Position numbers and translations under genes: made by a program. 26,170 nt of DNA from IMG/VR virus record IMGVR_UViG_3300023116_000293, positions 1-26,170 of that record; one strand, 5' to 3'. Positions 1 to 6,643 of this stretch are shown here, one piece after another; position 1 is the stretch's first letter; each line of letters opens with the position of its first letter. The notes below the pieces were generated by a model. The model was not told where the DNA came from. It ran no database searches and saw only the letters and a list, made by a program, of their open reading frames with translations. The DNA is from a virus.

Positions 1-630
1 TGTTGGATATACAGAAGTAAAGAACTCGTCCTGAACATTTCTTGGCACGAACGCGAATTCATCAAGGTACAGAAAGTTAATCGAGAAACCACGAATAGCT
101 GATGATGATGTTGACGCAGCAATTACTTGACTACCATTCTCAAGTTCTATAGTCGTCTTTGACCAGTTAAAGATACCTTGTTGTAACCACGAAGGTAAAT
201 TTTCATAGGCTCTTTGGACACGACTCAGAATTTCTCTTGCGGTGGTCAGTTTGTTTGCAAGAATGCCAACTGTGTATTGTTCGTTGAAAAGAATGTGCCA
301 AAGAATGACTGCGGCTGATGTAGTGGTCTTACCTGCCTGTCGCGGCGTCTTAATGATAGTAAAACGATTATCAGCAATCGTCTTAGCCATACCTTCCTGA
401 AAATCATATAGATCAAAAGATACCAGACCTTCATCAAGACTAATGATTTTACAGTAGGTGCGAATGAAATAGGCAATGTCTTTTGAACACTTCACATACT
501 CTTTTACGAGTTCTGGTGTCCATTCTATTTCAACATAAGCCTTTTTAAGTAACGGATTGGCACGATAGGCCTCGGCGTCGGTTAACCTTGTTTCAAAATC
601 ATCTGTATTGATTAATAGTTCGTCATTCAT
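1..630 (-). CDS. 17: Terminase large subunit gp17 (N-terminal 210 codons; runs off left edge)
   Basis: This is the ATPase end of the T4-type large terminase, the motor that pumps DNA into the prohead and cuts it. Translating the minus strand from the ATG at 630 gives 210 codons without a stop up to base 1. A Walker A motif TPRQAGKT lies at residues 95-102 (T4 gp17 has an SRQLGKTT-like form), and a Walker B motif FLYLDEFAF at 186-194 with the D190-E191 pair. ASTSSSAIRG (172-181) is also typical of the family. The C-terminal nuclease domain lies outside the window. The start overlaps the end of gp16 by 8 bp, which suggests coupled translation. The identification rests on the motifs plus the gp16 neighbour and is firm. 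Confidence 0.93.
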   Translation of the reverse strand, partial: MNDELLINTDDFETRLTDAEAYRANPLLKKAYVEIEWTPELVKEYVKCSKDIAYFIRTYCKIISLDEGLVSFDLYDFQEGMAKTIADNRFTIIKTPRQAGKTTTSAAVILWHILFNEQYTVGILANKLTTAREILSRVQRAYENLPSWLQQGIFNWSKTTIELENGSQVIAASTSSSAIRGFSINFLYLDEFAFVPRNVQDEFFTSVYPT

Positions 631-1027
631 TATCTTTAATTAACTTTAATAAATCCTGTGTAGAACCAACAAACAATGAGTTGTTTGTAACCTGTTGTTT
701 TGGTTGATCTTCTCTGACACGCTTCAGTTTGGCTTGAAGTTCAAGTAAGTCTTTATTCGCATCAACAATTGTTTTTGTTAATTGAGAATATACCTCAAAG
801 GCTCTTGGACTCTCTGTTACACTTGCGATGTTCTGTAGCTCGTCAAGTGCTGACTTCGCATGATTGATCGTATCTCTTAGATTCGCACGAGCATACTCAT
901 AATCGTCTTGTATGTCGTCTTTCTTAGATACTGTTTTTGGTTGTTCAATCACTTCTACCACTTCACCTTCAACTGTCTTTTCTGGTAAGTTGAAGATGTC
1001 CGTCATATTCTGTTCAAATTTACTCAC
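623..1027 (-). CDS. 16: Terminase small subunit gp16
   Basis: This is the small terminase, the DNA-recognition and regulatory partner of gp17. It is about 134 aa (T4 gp16 is 164). The central part (YEYARANLRDTINHAKSAL through TKTIVDANKDLLELQAKLKR) is a long amphipathic helical, coiled-coil-like region, as expected for the oligomerising core. The C-terminal NNSLFVGSTQDLLKLI tail is characteristic of marine T4-like gp16. I chose the GTG at 1025-1027: it overlaps the gp14 stop as TAGTG and has GAGGA (1034-1038) six bases upstream. A TTG at 1033 is also open but sits on top of that ribosome binding site. An ATG at residue 8 is a weaker alternative. Confidence 0.88.
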   Translation of the reverse strand: MSKFEQNMTDIFNLPEKTVEGEVVEVIEQPKTVSKKDDIQDDYEYARANLRDTINHAKSALDELQNIASVTESPRAFEVYSQLTKTIVDANKDLLELQAKLKRVREDQPKQQVTNNSLFVGSTQDLLKLIKDNE

Positions 1028-1827
1028 TACCAATCCTCGCTAAATGGATTACTCTCCGAAAAATCAAGTATGTCTAATTGTTTTTGTTCTATAAAGTTAT
1101 TGTCTGATGTTGGTTGTACATCAGCCACATCGTATTCTGTAAGAAGCGAATCACCGTCTTCGTTAAGAAGTTTACTACCATCTTCAAGTAAAAGCTCGTA
1201 AAACAATACATTCGTGGAGTTAAGGTCTTCAACTTCATCAACTTCACTGTAACCAGTATCAATTTCTTCGTTACTGTATTCAAACAACTCGCAACGCAGG
1301 TCATACATTTGTAATGCGCCTGCTTGATAGAATACTGGCTCGTGTTCTACAAATTTAATTTCATAAAGTTTTGTTGTTAATGGAAAATAAAGTACATCAC
1401 CTTCAAGTGGTCTTGAGCTTGTGATAACATAGTTATTACCACTCGCGTCTTCTACCTTTATTTCATCACCATCCTCTTGAAGTAAATTCCAAGATTCTTC
1501 TGAAAGAATTTTTTCTGTTTTAATTTGATCCCATCTGCGACGAGCTACTGTAAATGTAATTTCGTCACGAATTTCTAGATTAAATCTAGATAGAAAATCA
1601 CCTTCACCTTCAAATCCCTCTACATTTTTAATGTACATTTCAATTGGCGCAGCCGTTTCAAACTTGGAAAGCACATCTTCACCAAATAACTGGTCTGTAT
1701 CCACAAGTGTTCTCGGTAGATAATAAACATCAATACCGTACATCTTGATAGATTCAAGAACCAGTTCTTCTATGAGGTTTTGTTCACCTGCATAGTTAAA
1801 ATTATTAAAGTAGGGATTAGTAGCCAT
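1027..1827 (-). CDS. 14: Neck protein gp14
   Basis: This is the neck protein that, with gp13, completes the filled head so that the tail can join. It has 266 aa (T4 gp14: 256). The N-terminus NPYFNNFNYAGEQNLIEELV, the IKMYGIDVYYLPR motif and the RDEITFTVARRRW segment match T4-like gp14. The C-terminal half is strongly acidic. It carries short repeats on an LL-EDG-x theme at residues 115-121, 212-218 and 220-226. The start has AGGATA just upstream and lies one base after the gp13 stop. The stop shares a base with the gp16 GTG. It is the third gene of the gp15-gp13-gp14-gp16-gp17 unit. Confidence 0.9.
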   Translation of the reverse strand: MATNPYFNNFNYAGEQNLIEELVLESIKMYGIDVYYLPRTLVDTDQLFGEDVLSKFETAAPIEMYIKNVEGFEGEGDFLSRFNLEIRDEITFTVARRRWDQIKTEKILSEESWNLLQEDGDEIKVEDASGNNYVITSSRPLEGDVLYFPLTTKLYEIKFVEHEPVFYQAGALQMYDLRCELFEYSNEEIDTGYSEVDEVEDLNSTNVLFYELLLEDGSKLLNEDGDSLLTEYDVADVQPTSDNNFIEQKQLDILDFSESNPFSEDW

Positions 1828-1828
1828 T

Positions 1829-2572
1829 TTATCCTATCATATCCACAACAGGAAGAGAATACTTCATAATCATTTCGTCTTCTAACAACTGTATTTCAGC
1901 CGCAGCATCATCAAAGATTTTAAGACCATTAAACTGAACACCACCTGGTAATTGAAGACCTTCAAATTTAGTGAGATTTTGTCCCCATTGTCTTTTGATT
2001 AATGCGGTAGCATATCTTGCTAACCATCTATCGGCCCAAACATCGGTGTATGTGTCTGGATCTGCAATTTGATGACAGTCAACAACAATGTAATCACCTG
2101 TGTTTAATTTTGATCCCCAGTTTGTATCGATGTGAAGTTTATTCACATGACGATTATATCGAATCGGTTGTTTGCCATTAAACATTTGTTGTAGATTGGC
2201 CAACTGTAATTGAACAATATAAAAAGGTAACAATGGAGTAGAAGCCATGTGATACATATCATTCAAACGAATTTGATATTCAAGGTTAAACAGACCATTA
2301 CTACTACCAGTAGAATTGATCGGTAGTATGTCAGACACGCCAATAATGCTTTGAGGCATTGTAATATATCTGTTTGTTACATCATCGGCTGTTATTTGAT
2401 GACGATATAATACTCTTTCTGTCGCATCGTAGTGATAATCTTGATAATAAACCAAGGCATCATCGATACGATCTTGAATTTGTTCTTCGCTTACATTAAT
2501 ATCAATAACTGGATAACCAAGTCTTCTCAGGCAATAATCTTTAAATTGTTCTCTGTCGGTTGGTAGAGCCAT
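1829..2572 (-). CDS. 13: Neck protein gp13
   Basis: This is neck protein gp13, partner of gp14 at the head-tail junction. It has 247 aa, shorter than T4's 309. The N-terminal pattern FKDYCLRRLGYPVIDINVS followed by EEQIQDRIDDALVYYQDYHY and the downstream ITADDV segment is the gp13 signature. The GRNxTKF-like basic stretch near residue 190 (ALIKRQWGQNLTKFEGLQLPGG) is also usual in the family. The ribosome binding site is weak (AGAG about 9 bases upstream). The gene follows gp15 after 24 bp, and a CATAAATA sequence in that gap may give it extra late transcription. Confidence 0.9.
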   Translation of the reverse strand: MALPTDREQFKDYCLRRLGYPVIDINVSEEQIQDRIDDALVYYQDYHYDATERVLYRHQITADDVTNRYITMPQSIIGVSDILPINSTGSSNGLFNLEYQIRLNDMYHMASTPLLPFYIVQLQLANLQQMFNGKQPIRYNRHVNKLHIDTNWGSKLNTGDYIVVDCHQIADPDTYTDVWADRWLARYATALIKRQWGQNLTKFEGLQLPGGVQFNGLKIFDDAAAEIQLLEDEMIMKYSLPVVDMIG

Positions 2573-2593
2573 AAGTTATTCTCTTTTTAGTTA

Positions 2594-2601
2594 TATTTAT
2601 G
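2594..2601 (-). promoter_or_regulatory. Possible late promoter variant CATAAATA before gp13
   Basis: The minus strand reads CATAAATA, one mismatch from the T4 late consensus TATAAATA, 22 bases before the gp13 ATG and overlapping the gp15 stop codon. It could be a secondary late start. AT-rich DNA makes chance matches fairly likely, so support is weak. Confidence 0.3.
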
Positions 2602-3340
2602 AATCAAAGAAACCGAAATCATTTTCTATTGTGGTACTAGAAGAGGTAATTATCGCTCTTTGTTCAATAGGTAATGATGTGTTTGCTGTTGTACCAGATC
2701 TGAAATTTAAAATTGAACGAGTAATAACACCCTTATTCGTAACAGGTCCATACATATAACCTTTGAGCGTGAAGTCAAATGTGTGAACAAGAGCCTGTCT
2801 TGTTGTAAAATCACCTTCGTATAAATCTTCTGGAGAAACAGAATTGAGTATCACGGGTATATCAGCAGAAATGTTCATTTCCGGTATAATCTTTACATTT
2901 GCTGTAAATTCAGGACGAAAATATGGAAGTATCTGCTCAAGTATCTGTGTACCATCTTCGGTGTTTCTTACAAAAGAATATAGAGAAAATGTTAGATCAT
3001 ACGGTACAGGAACATATTGGACACTAACAGTAGATGAACCTTCGGACGGTACTTGTATATTACGAAGGCTCGAAGCCAGTTTTCTTTCTGGTGCATAGTT
3101 AAATGATGTAATCTCAAAACCCATACGAGGTAAAGTGATAGCCACATCTCTTTCGATATCAGGATCTTGTTGAAGTCTAACAATAAACTTTTCTTTTGGA
3201 GAATAGGCTAAAGGAACCGCAATCGTTTGAATGCGATCTCCAGCACTATTAAATCTTTGTATTACAATATCATTAAAGAGATTACCAAAAGTGATAACAT
3301 ACTTACGAATGATACTATGATAGTATTGGTGTCCGAACAT
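2597..3340 (-). CDS. 15: Tail sheath stabiliser / tail completion protein gp15
   Basis: This is gp15, the hexameric terminator that caps the contracted or extended tail sheath and docks the tail to the neck. It has 247 aa (T4: 272). The match to T4 gp15 is clear. It starts MFGHQYYHSIIRKYVITFG and continues LFNDI-IQR. It then has LPRMGFEITSFNYAPERK and QYVPVPYDLTFSLYSFVRN, and QILEQILPYFRPEF in the middle. The DFTLKGYMYGPV segment also fits. T4 ends with a proline-rich tail that is shorter or absent here. AGGGAA lies 6 bases before the ATG, and a perfect late promoter lies upstream. It is first in its unit, whereas in T4 gene 15 follows 14. Confidence 0.93.
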   Translation of the reverse strand: MFGHQYYHSIIRKYVITFGNLFNDIVIQRFNSAGDRIQTIAVPLAYSPKEKFIVRLQQDPDIERDVAITLPRMGFEITSFNYAPERKLASSLRNIQVPSEGSSTVSVQYVPVPYDLTFSLYSFVRNTEDGTQILEQILPYFRPEFTANVKIIPEMNISADIPVILNSVSPEDLYEGDFTTRQALVHTFDFTLKGYMYGPVTNKGVITRSILNFRSGTTANTSLPIEQRAIITSSSTTIENDFGFFDS

Positions 3341-3367
3341 TTATGTTCCCTAAAAGCAGTTGTCTTA

Positions 3368-3375
3368 TATTTATA
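3368..3375 (-). promoter_or_regulatory. T4-type late promoter (TATAAATA) for gp15-13-14-16-17
   Basis: The minus strand carries the exact T4 late octamer TATAAATA in the intergenic gap, ending 28 bases from the gp15 ATG. That leaves room for a 5' leader of about 20 bases containing AGGGAA. The same octamer sits at the same distance from the gp8 start (20883-20890). In T4 such sites are read by the gp55/gp33/sliding-clamp late RNA polymerase; those factors are not in this window. Confidence 0.75.
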
Positions 3376-3377
3376 CA

Positions 3378-3383
3378 TATAAT
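3378..3383 (+). promoter_or_regulatory. Possible sigma70-type -10 box (TATAAT) for the plus-strand cassette
   Basis: A perfect TATAAT lies 17 bases before the first cassette ATG (3400), in the short divergent region. I see no good -35 hexamer at normal spacing (TTGTCT is too close), so it would need an activator or another weak -35. No TATAAATA is present on this strand here, which hints that the cassette belongs to a different expression class from the late genes. Confidence 0.3.
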
Positions 3384-3399
3384 AAAGTGAGAGGTGAAT

Positions 3400-4323
3400 A
3401 TGAAAAGAGTTATTTTTAGTCTTTATATCGATATACCAGAAAAGGATTTAGATTACCAACCTCCTTTTTATAAGGACGACATTCCTAAAACCTTGCGTAC
3501 AAAATTGAAAATGCGAGAATACTATTCGTGGTTAAAAGAAAATCATGAGAAATACGCAGAGACCATTGGCGTCGAATACAAAATTTTCGAGTATGGCGAA
3601 AAGTGGTTAAGTTTCAAAAGAAATTTTAATGAAAAATATCCGTTCATCACTGAGTACAATATCGTAAATTTTTATAAGATACATTTACTTTACGAACTGT
3701 GTGAAGTATACGACGAAGTTTTATACCTAGATTTTGATGTTGTACCAACCACAACAGAAAGTTTTTTTGATGTGTGGAACATTAAAGAAAATGGTAATAT
3801 AATAAAAATTTCTGACGAAAATGAAATGAAACAAATTAAAAAGATAAATGATATTCGTGAAAACAGCTTTCGATATAAAAGTGAATCGGTAATAGGAAGG
3901 GATTTTATCGCTAATAATCGTTCACCGACGGCGAAGTACTGGAATTGTAGAGCCTTATGTTTAGAAAAGGGTTACGGTGGAAAGGTAGAAGTTTTTAATA
4001 CTGGAATTATAGGAACTTCTAAAAAATATTTAGATCAATTATCTTATTGGGAAAATTTTGATAGTTTACTTAAAGAAATGACACAATTAAAAGAAGACAA
4101 AGATAGTCCATGGTTAGACTGGATGAAAGGTATTTTTGGTTGGGATAACGAAACGATATGGAGTTTCAAAACAAAAGAGAATAATGTTAAAACAACCTTT
4201 TTAGATGAAAAATGGCATTACATAATAACTAAATGGAATTACATACCAAAAGACACGGCATTAGTACATGTAATAAACAAAGATTTTGAATTTGTTAGGA
4301 ATCGAATAGATGCTGAAAAATAA
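3400..4323 (+). CDS. GT-A-type glycosyltransferase (cassette gene 1)
   Basis: This is a putative glycosyltransferase that transfers a sugar from a nucleotide-sugar donor; the acceptor is unknown. It has 307 aa from the ATG at 3400, which has GAGG 5 bases upstream; a GTG at 3394 is also in frame. Visible GT-A features, resembling GT8-type enzymes: strand plus DxD motif VLYLDFDVVP (D111-F-D113, metal and nucleotide-sugar binding), NTGIIG at 200-205, WDNETIW at 248-254, and a late His in LVHVINKDFE (H290) where such enzymes place a third metal ligand. No signal peptide or membrane helix is seen, so it should act in the cytoplasm. It is related to the third cassette gene: 13 residues around DFD are identical and both begin MKR-(V/L)-IFS. 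The last 14 bp overlap the radical SAM gene. Confidence 0.75.
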   Translation: MKRVIFSLYIDIPEKDLDYQPPFYKDDIPKTLRTKLKMREYYSWLKENHEKYAETIGVEYKIFEYGEKWLSFKRNFNEKYPFITEYNIVNFYKIHLLYELCEVYDEVLYLDFDVVPTTTESFFDVWNIKENGNIIKISDENEMKQIKKINDIRENSFRYKSESVIGRDFIANNRSPTAKYWNCRALCLEKGYGGKVEVFNTGIIGTSKKYLDQLSYWENFDSLLKEMTQLKEDKDSPWLDWMKGIFGWDNETIWSFKTKENNVKTTFLDEKWHYIITKWNYIPKDTALVHVINKDFEFVRNRIDAEK

Positions 4324-5290
4324 TACTCATTGGAAAATAGAAGATCTAAAGATACAATTAGATATATCAACTTATTGTAATGCTAAATGTCCTCAGTGCC
4401 ATAGAACAACTCCAGAAACTCTGAAAAAAGTAGATTGGTTACCTCTTATGAATTGGACTATAGAAGACTTCACGAAGGCCTTTAGCGAAGATGATTTAAA
4501 ACGAATAGGAGAAATACATTTTTCTCCCACTTGGGGAGATCCTGTGATGAATCCTCATTTATATGATATGGTGAAACACTGTTTTAATGTAAATAGAAAT
4601 ATTAAAATAAGAGTCAGTACCAATGGTTCAATTAGAAATGAAGAGTGGTGGTGGAAATTTGGATCTTTAGCAAAAAGAAAATTCGAAGAATTGAGTGTTA
4701 TCTTTGCAATAGACGGATTAAATCAAGAAATGCATGAAAGGTATAGAGTTAACACTAATTTGAAAAAGATATTAAATAATATGAAAGCCTTTTCTGAAGC
4801 TTTTCGTGCTGAAGCATGGTCACAGACAGTAATATTTAAACATAATGAAGATTATCTCGAAGAAATTAAACAAATGTGTATCGATCACGGTTCTAAAAGA
4901 CACGTTGAACTATTCAGTAGCAGATTTGATAAAGAAAAAATCTATCATTACAAAGACAATTTTTTAGAAAAGTCCACAAAAGATGTAAATTTTATACCTA
5001 ACAAAAAGATCGAAAAGGTTTTTTGTCAGTGGGAAAACTTAAATGAAGTAAATATAAATTACGATGGTTCCGTACATCCTTGTTGTTATTTTGGGAATCC
5101 TTACACAAGTCGAAATAATTCTTTTTTTGAAAATGAAATTATAAAAAAGTATGAAAACAATAAAAATGAACTAAATGTATTTTCGAATTCATTAGAAGAA
5201 ATACTATTAAATAAATGGTTTAATTCAGATTTAAAAAAATCAATAAAAGAGAATCCAATATATCAGTGTGAAAGGTTCTGCGGAGTATGA
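4310..5290 (+). CDS. Radical SAM protein with SPASM/twitch-like C-terminus (cassette gene 2)
   Basis: This is a 326-aa radical S-adenosylmethionine enzyme. The cluster-binding motif CNAKCPQC (C23, C27, C30; C-x3-C-x2-C) sits after a typical first strand. WGDPVMNP (75-82) fills the GGE-like SAM-binding place, RVSTNG (101-106) is another barrel strand, and FAIDGL (132-137) is the usual later strand. The C-terminal third carries C239, C258, C259, C320 and C324 around a YDGSVHPCC core. This is the layout of SPASM or twitch domains that hold extra iron-sulfur clusters. Members of that group modify peptides, but also sugars and alcohols, so the substrate is open. It sits between two related glycosyltransferases, overlapping the first by 14 bp and the next by 4 bp (ATGA). 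That places it in one pathway with them. Confidence 0.85.
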   Translation: MLKNNTHWKIEDLKIQLDISTYCNAKCPQCHRTTPETLKKVDWLPLMNWTIEDFTKAFSEDDLKRIGEIHFSPTWGDPVMNPHLYDMVKHCFNVNRNIKIRVSTNGSIRNEEWWWKFGSLAKRKFEELSVIFAIDGLNQEMHERYRVNTNLKKILNNMKAFSEAFRAEAWSQTVIFKHNEDYLEEIKQMCIDHGSKRHVELFSSRFDKEKIYHYKDNFLEKSTKDVNFIPNKKIEKVFCQWENLNEVNINYDGSVHPCCYFGNPYTSRNNSFFENEIIKKYENNKNELNVFSNSLEEILLNKWFNSDLKKSIKENPIYQCERFCGV

Positions 5291-6102
5291 AAAGATTAAT
5301 TTTCAGTATGTATACTGATAATATAGAAGAATATAAAACTTCCACAAACGACTTCAAAAGGAATCAATTTGAAAAATACAGGAACCTAATAGAAAAGAGC
5401 CACAAAGACTATGCCTTATCGTGTAAAGCGGATTATGTATTATTAAATCCGAGAGAAGTTTTCTATGATATGTTACAGTTTGAAAAAATATATAAATTAG
5501 AGGAATTCTGTAATGATTATGATGAAGTTTTGTATCTAGATTTTGATGTTGTACCAAATAAAAATGTTTCCTTCTTTGAAAAAAACGATCTAAAGGAAAA
5601 AATATGTTGTCATTGGATAAAAAGAGAATTTGAAGGCCTATTTGGAAGTTTAAAGGAGCTTATAAAAATTAAACAACGTGACTATTGTTGGGGTCCTATG
5701 GAAATGCACGTTAAAACATGCGTTAAAAAATCTATGTTATTATTAGAAAACACAAAATCCACAGATAAAGTTGTCAATACAGGAGTAATAGGATTAAGTA
5801 AGAAAACCGCAGAACTATTAAGATTCAAAGAAAGAATGAATCACTGTAATGAAGTGTTCAGAGAGAGTTTGATAGATAACTTATATCCTTTTGAAATATA
5901 CTCAAACTGGGAACCAAATAACGAAGTGTATTTTTCATATCTAATAGAAAGATTTAACATACCTACACAAGAAATAGGAATGCAATGGAATTTTATGATT
6001 ACCGAAGAGTTTAATGAAATGTCAGACGCAGCTTATTTAATTCACCACGTCACTAAAGAATTTGAAAAGAGTTTTGGAAATGTTGAGAGTAATAGCGGTT
6101 AA
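5287..6102 (+). CDS. GT-A-type glycosyltransferase, paralogue of cassette gene 1 (cassette gene 3)
   Basis: A 271-aa predicted glycosyltransferase. The DxD motif is in YDEVLYLDFDVVP (D85-F-D87), identical over 13 residues to cassette gene 1. NTGVIG follows at 164-169, PNNEVYFSYL at 210-219, and a His pair in YLIHHVTKEFE (250-260) near the end. Both proteins share the same order of motifs and the same opening (MKRLIFS here), so they look like an old duplication. This one is shorter and lacks about 35 residues, mostly before the DxD. The start is the ATG in the ATGA overlap with the radical SAM gene, with CGGAG just upstream. The donor and acceptor are not evident. It probably acts in the cytoplasm. 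Confidence 0.75.
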   Translation: MKRLIFSMYTDNIEEYKTSTNDFKRNQFEKYRNLIEKSHKDYALSCKADYVLLNPREVFYDMLQFEKIYKLEEFCNDYDEVLYLDFDVVPNKNVSFFEKNDLKEKICCHWIKREFEGLFGSLKELIKIKQRDYCWGPMEMHVKTCVKKSMLLLENTKSTDKVVNTGVIGLSKKTAELLRFKERMNHCNEVFRESLIDNLYPFEIYSNWEPNNEVYFSYLIERFNIPTQEIGMQWNFMITEEFNEMSDAAYLIHHVTKEFEKSFGNVESNSG

Positions 6103-6643
6103 TACTGGCGAAAAATATTCAAATTGGTATACTGAAAATCTAAAACATATGATAGACAAATATTCTTGTTTAGAATATGATAAGTTTGAAGTTATAGATC
6201 AAGAAGAATTTGGCGGAGTATATGATAAGATTCAAATATTCAATCATTTTAGAGAAGGCCAAAACATATTCTTCGATCTAGACATATTGATAAAAGGAGA
6301 CTGTAATTTCTTTTTAAGAAAAGAGTTAACGGTATGTCACGCTTGGCATAGAAAACACGAAGAGTATTATAAAATAAACCCTATAAACTCAAGTATAATT
6401 TCCTGGGAAGGAGACTTGTCCGTTATTTACAGATTTTTTAAAAGTGACCCAGAGAAATTAATTAAAAAGTTTAAGTATGGTATGGACGAATTTTTATATC
6501 AATACTACAGGCCTAAAATGTACACAGAAAATTTCTGTTCTTATCACACGTATCAAGATGAAAGGGATTATACAGTATATCTATTTAATCAAAACTATGA
6601 TAAAATGAGAATACCTAGTTGGTATTCTCACTATTTTCTATAA
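6080..6643 (+). CDS. Small glycosyltransferase of a marine-phage type (cassette gene 4)
   Basis: A 187-aa protein with the compact GT-A pattern I associate with marine T4-like phages. Features are VIAVNTGEKYSNWYTENL at the start, IFFDLDILIKGDC with a D-L-D motif (66-68), the TVCHAWHRKH segment, INSSIISWEGD (102-112), and YGMDEFLYQYY (133-143). The full-length frame opens at a TTG at 6062, but the ATG at 6080 has AAGAG 8 bases upstream and begins where the family pattern begins, so I prefer it. It overlaps gene 3 by 23 bp. It is a different subfamily from genes 1 and 3. The last 29 bp overlap the end of the 174-aa gene on the other strand and contain a terminator-like hairpin. The acceptor is unknown. 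Confidence 0.68.
   Translation: MLRVIAVNTGEKYSNWYTENLKHMIDKYSCLEYDKFEVIDQEEFGGVYDKIQIFNHFREGQNIFFDLDILIKGDCNFFLRKELTVCHAWHRKHEEYYKINPINSSIISWEGDLSVIYRFFKSDPEKLIKKFKYGMDEFLYQYYRPKMYTENFCSYHTYQDERDYTVYLFNQNYDKMRIPSWYSHYFL
6606..6630. terminator. Bidirectional terminator-like hairpin inside the tail-to-tail gene overlap
   Basis: TGAGAATACC (6606-6615) and GGTATTCTCA (6621-6630) form a perfect 10-bp stem with a 5-base loop. On the minus strand the stem is followed at once by TTTTATC. On the plus strand it is followed by CTATTTTCTATAAT, a looser T-rich tail. It lies within both coding sequences, giving the final residues of cassette gene 4 and the ENTN C-terminus of the 174-aa protein. It would end the right structural unit and the glycosyltransferase cassette. 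The stem has only 4 GC pairs, so strength is uncertain; the minus direction looks better. Confidence 0.65.

Noticed and set aside
246-476. Minus-strand 76-aa open frame
   Set aside because: It lies out of frame inside gp17, whose Walker motifs are read in another frame; the peptide is low in complexity.
2844-3098. Plus-strand 84-aa open frame
   Set aside because: It is the antisense shadow of gp15, which has clear family motifs on the minus strand.
4310-5290. Radical SAM gene as a RiPP system with a local precursor peptide
   Set aside because: No short open frame with a leader-like sequence and ribosome binding site was found next to it; the neighbours overlap it on both sides.
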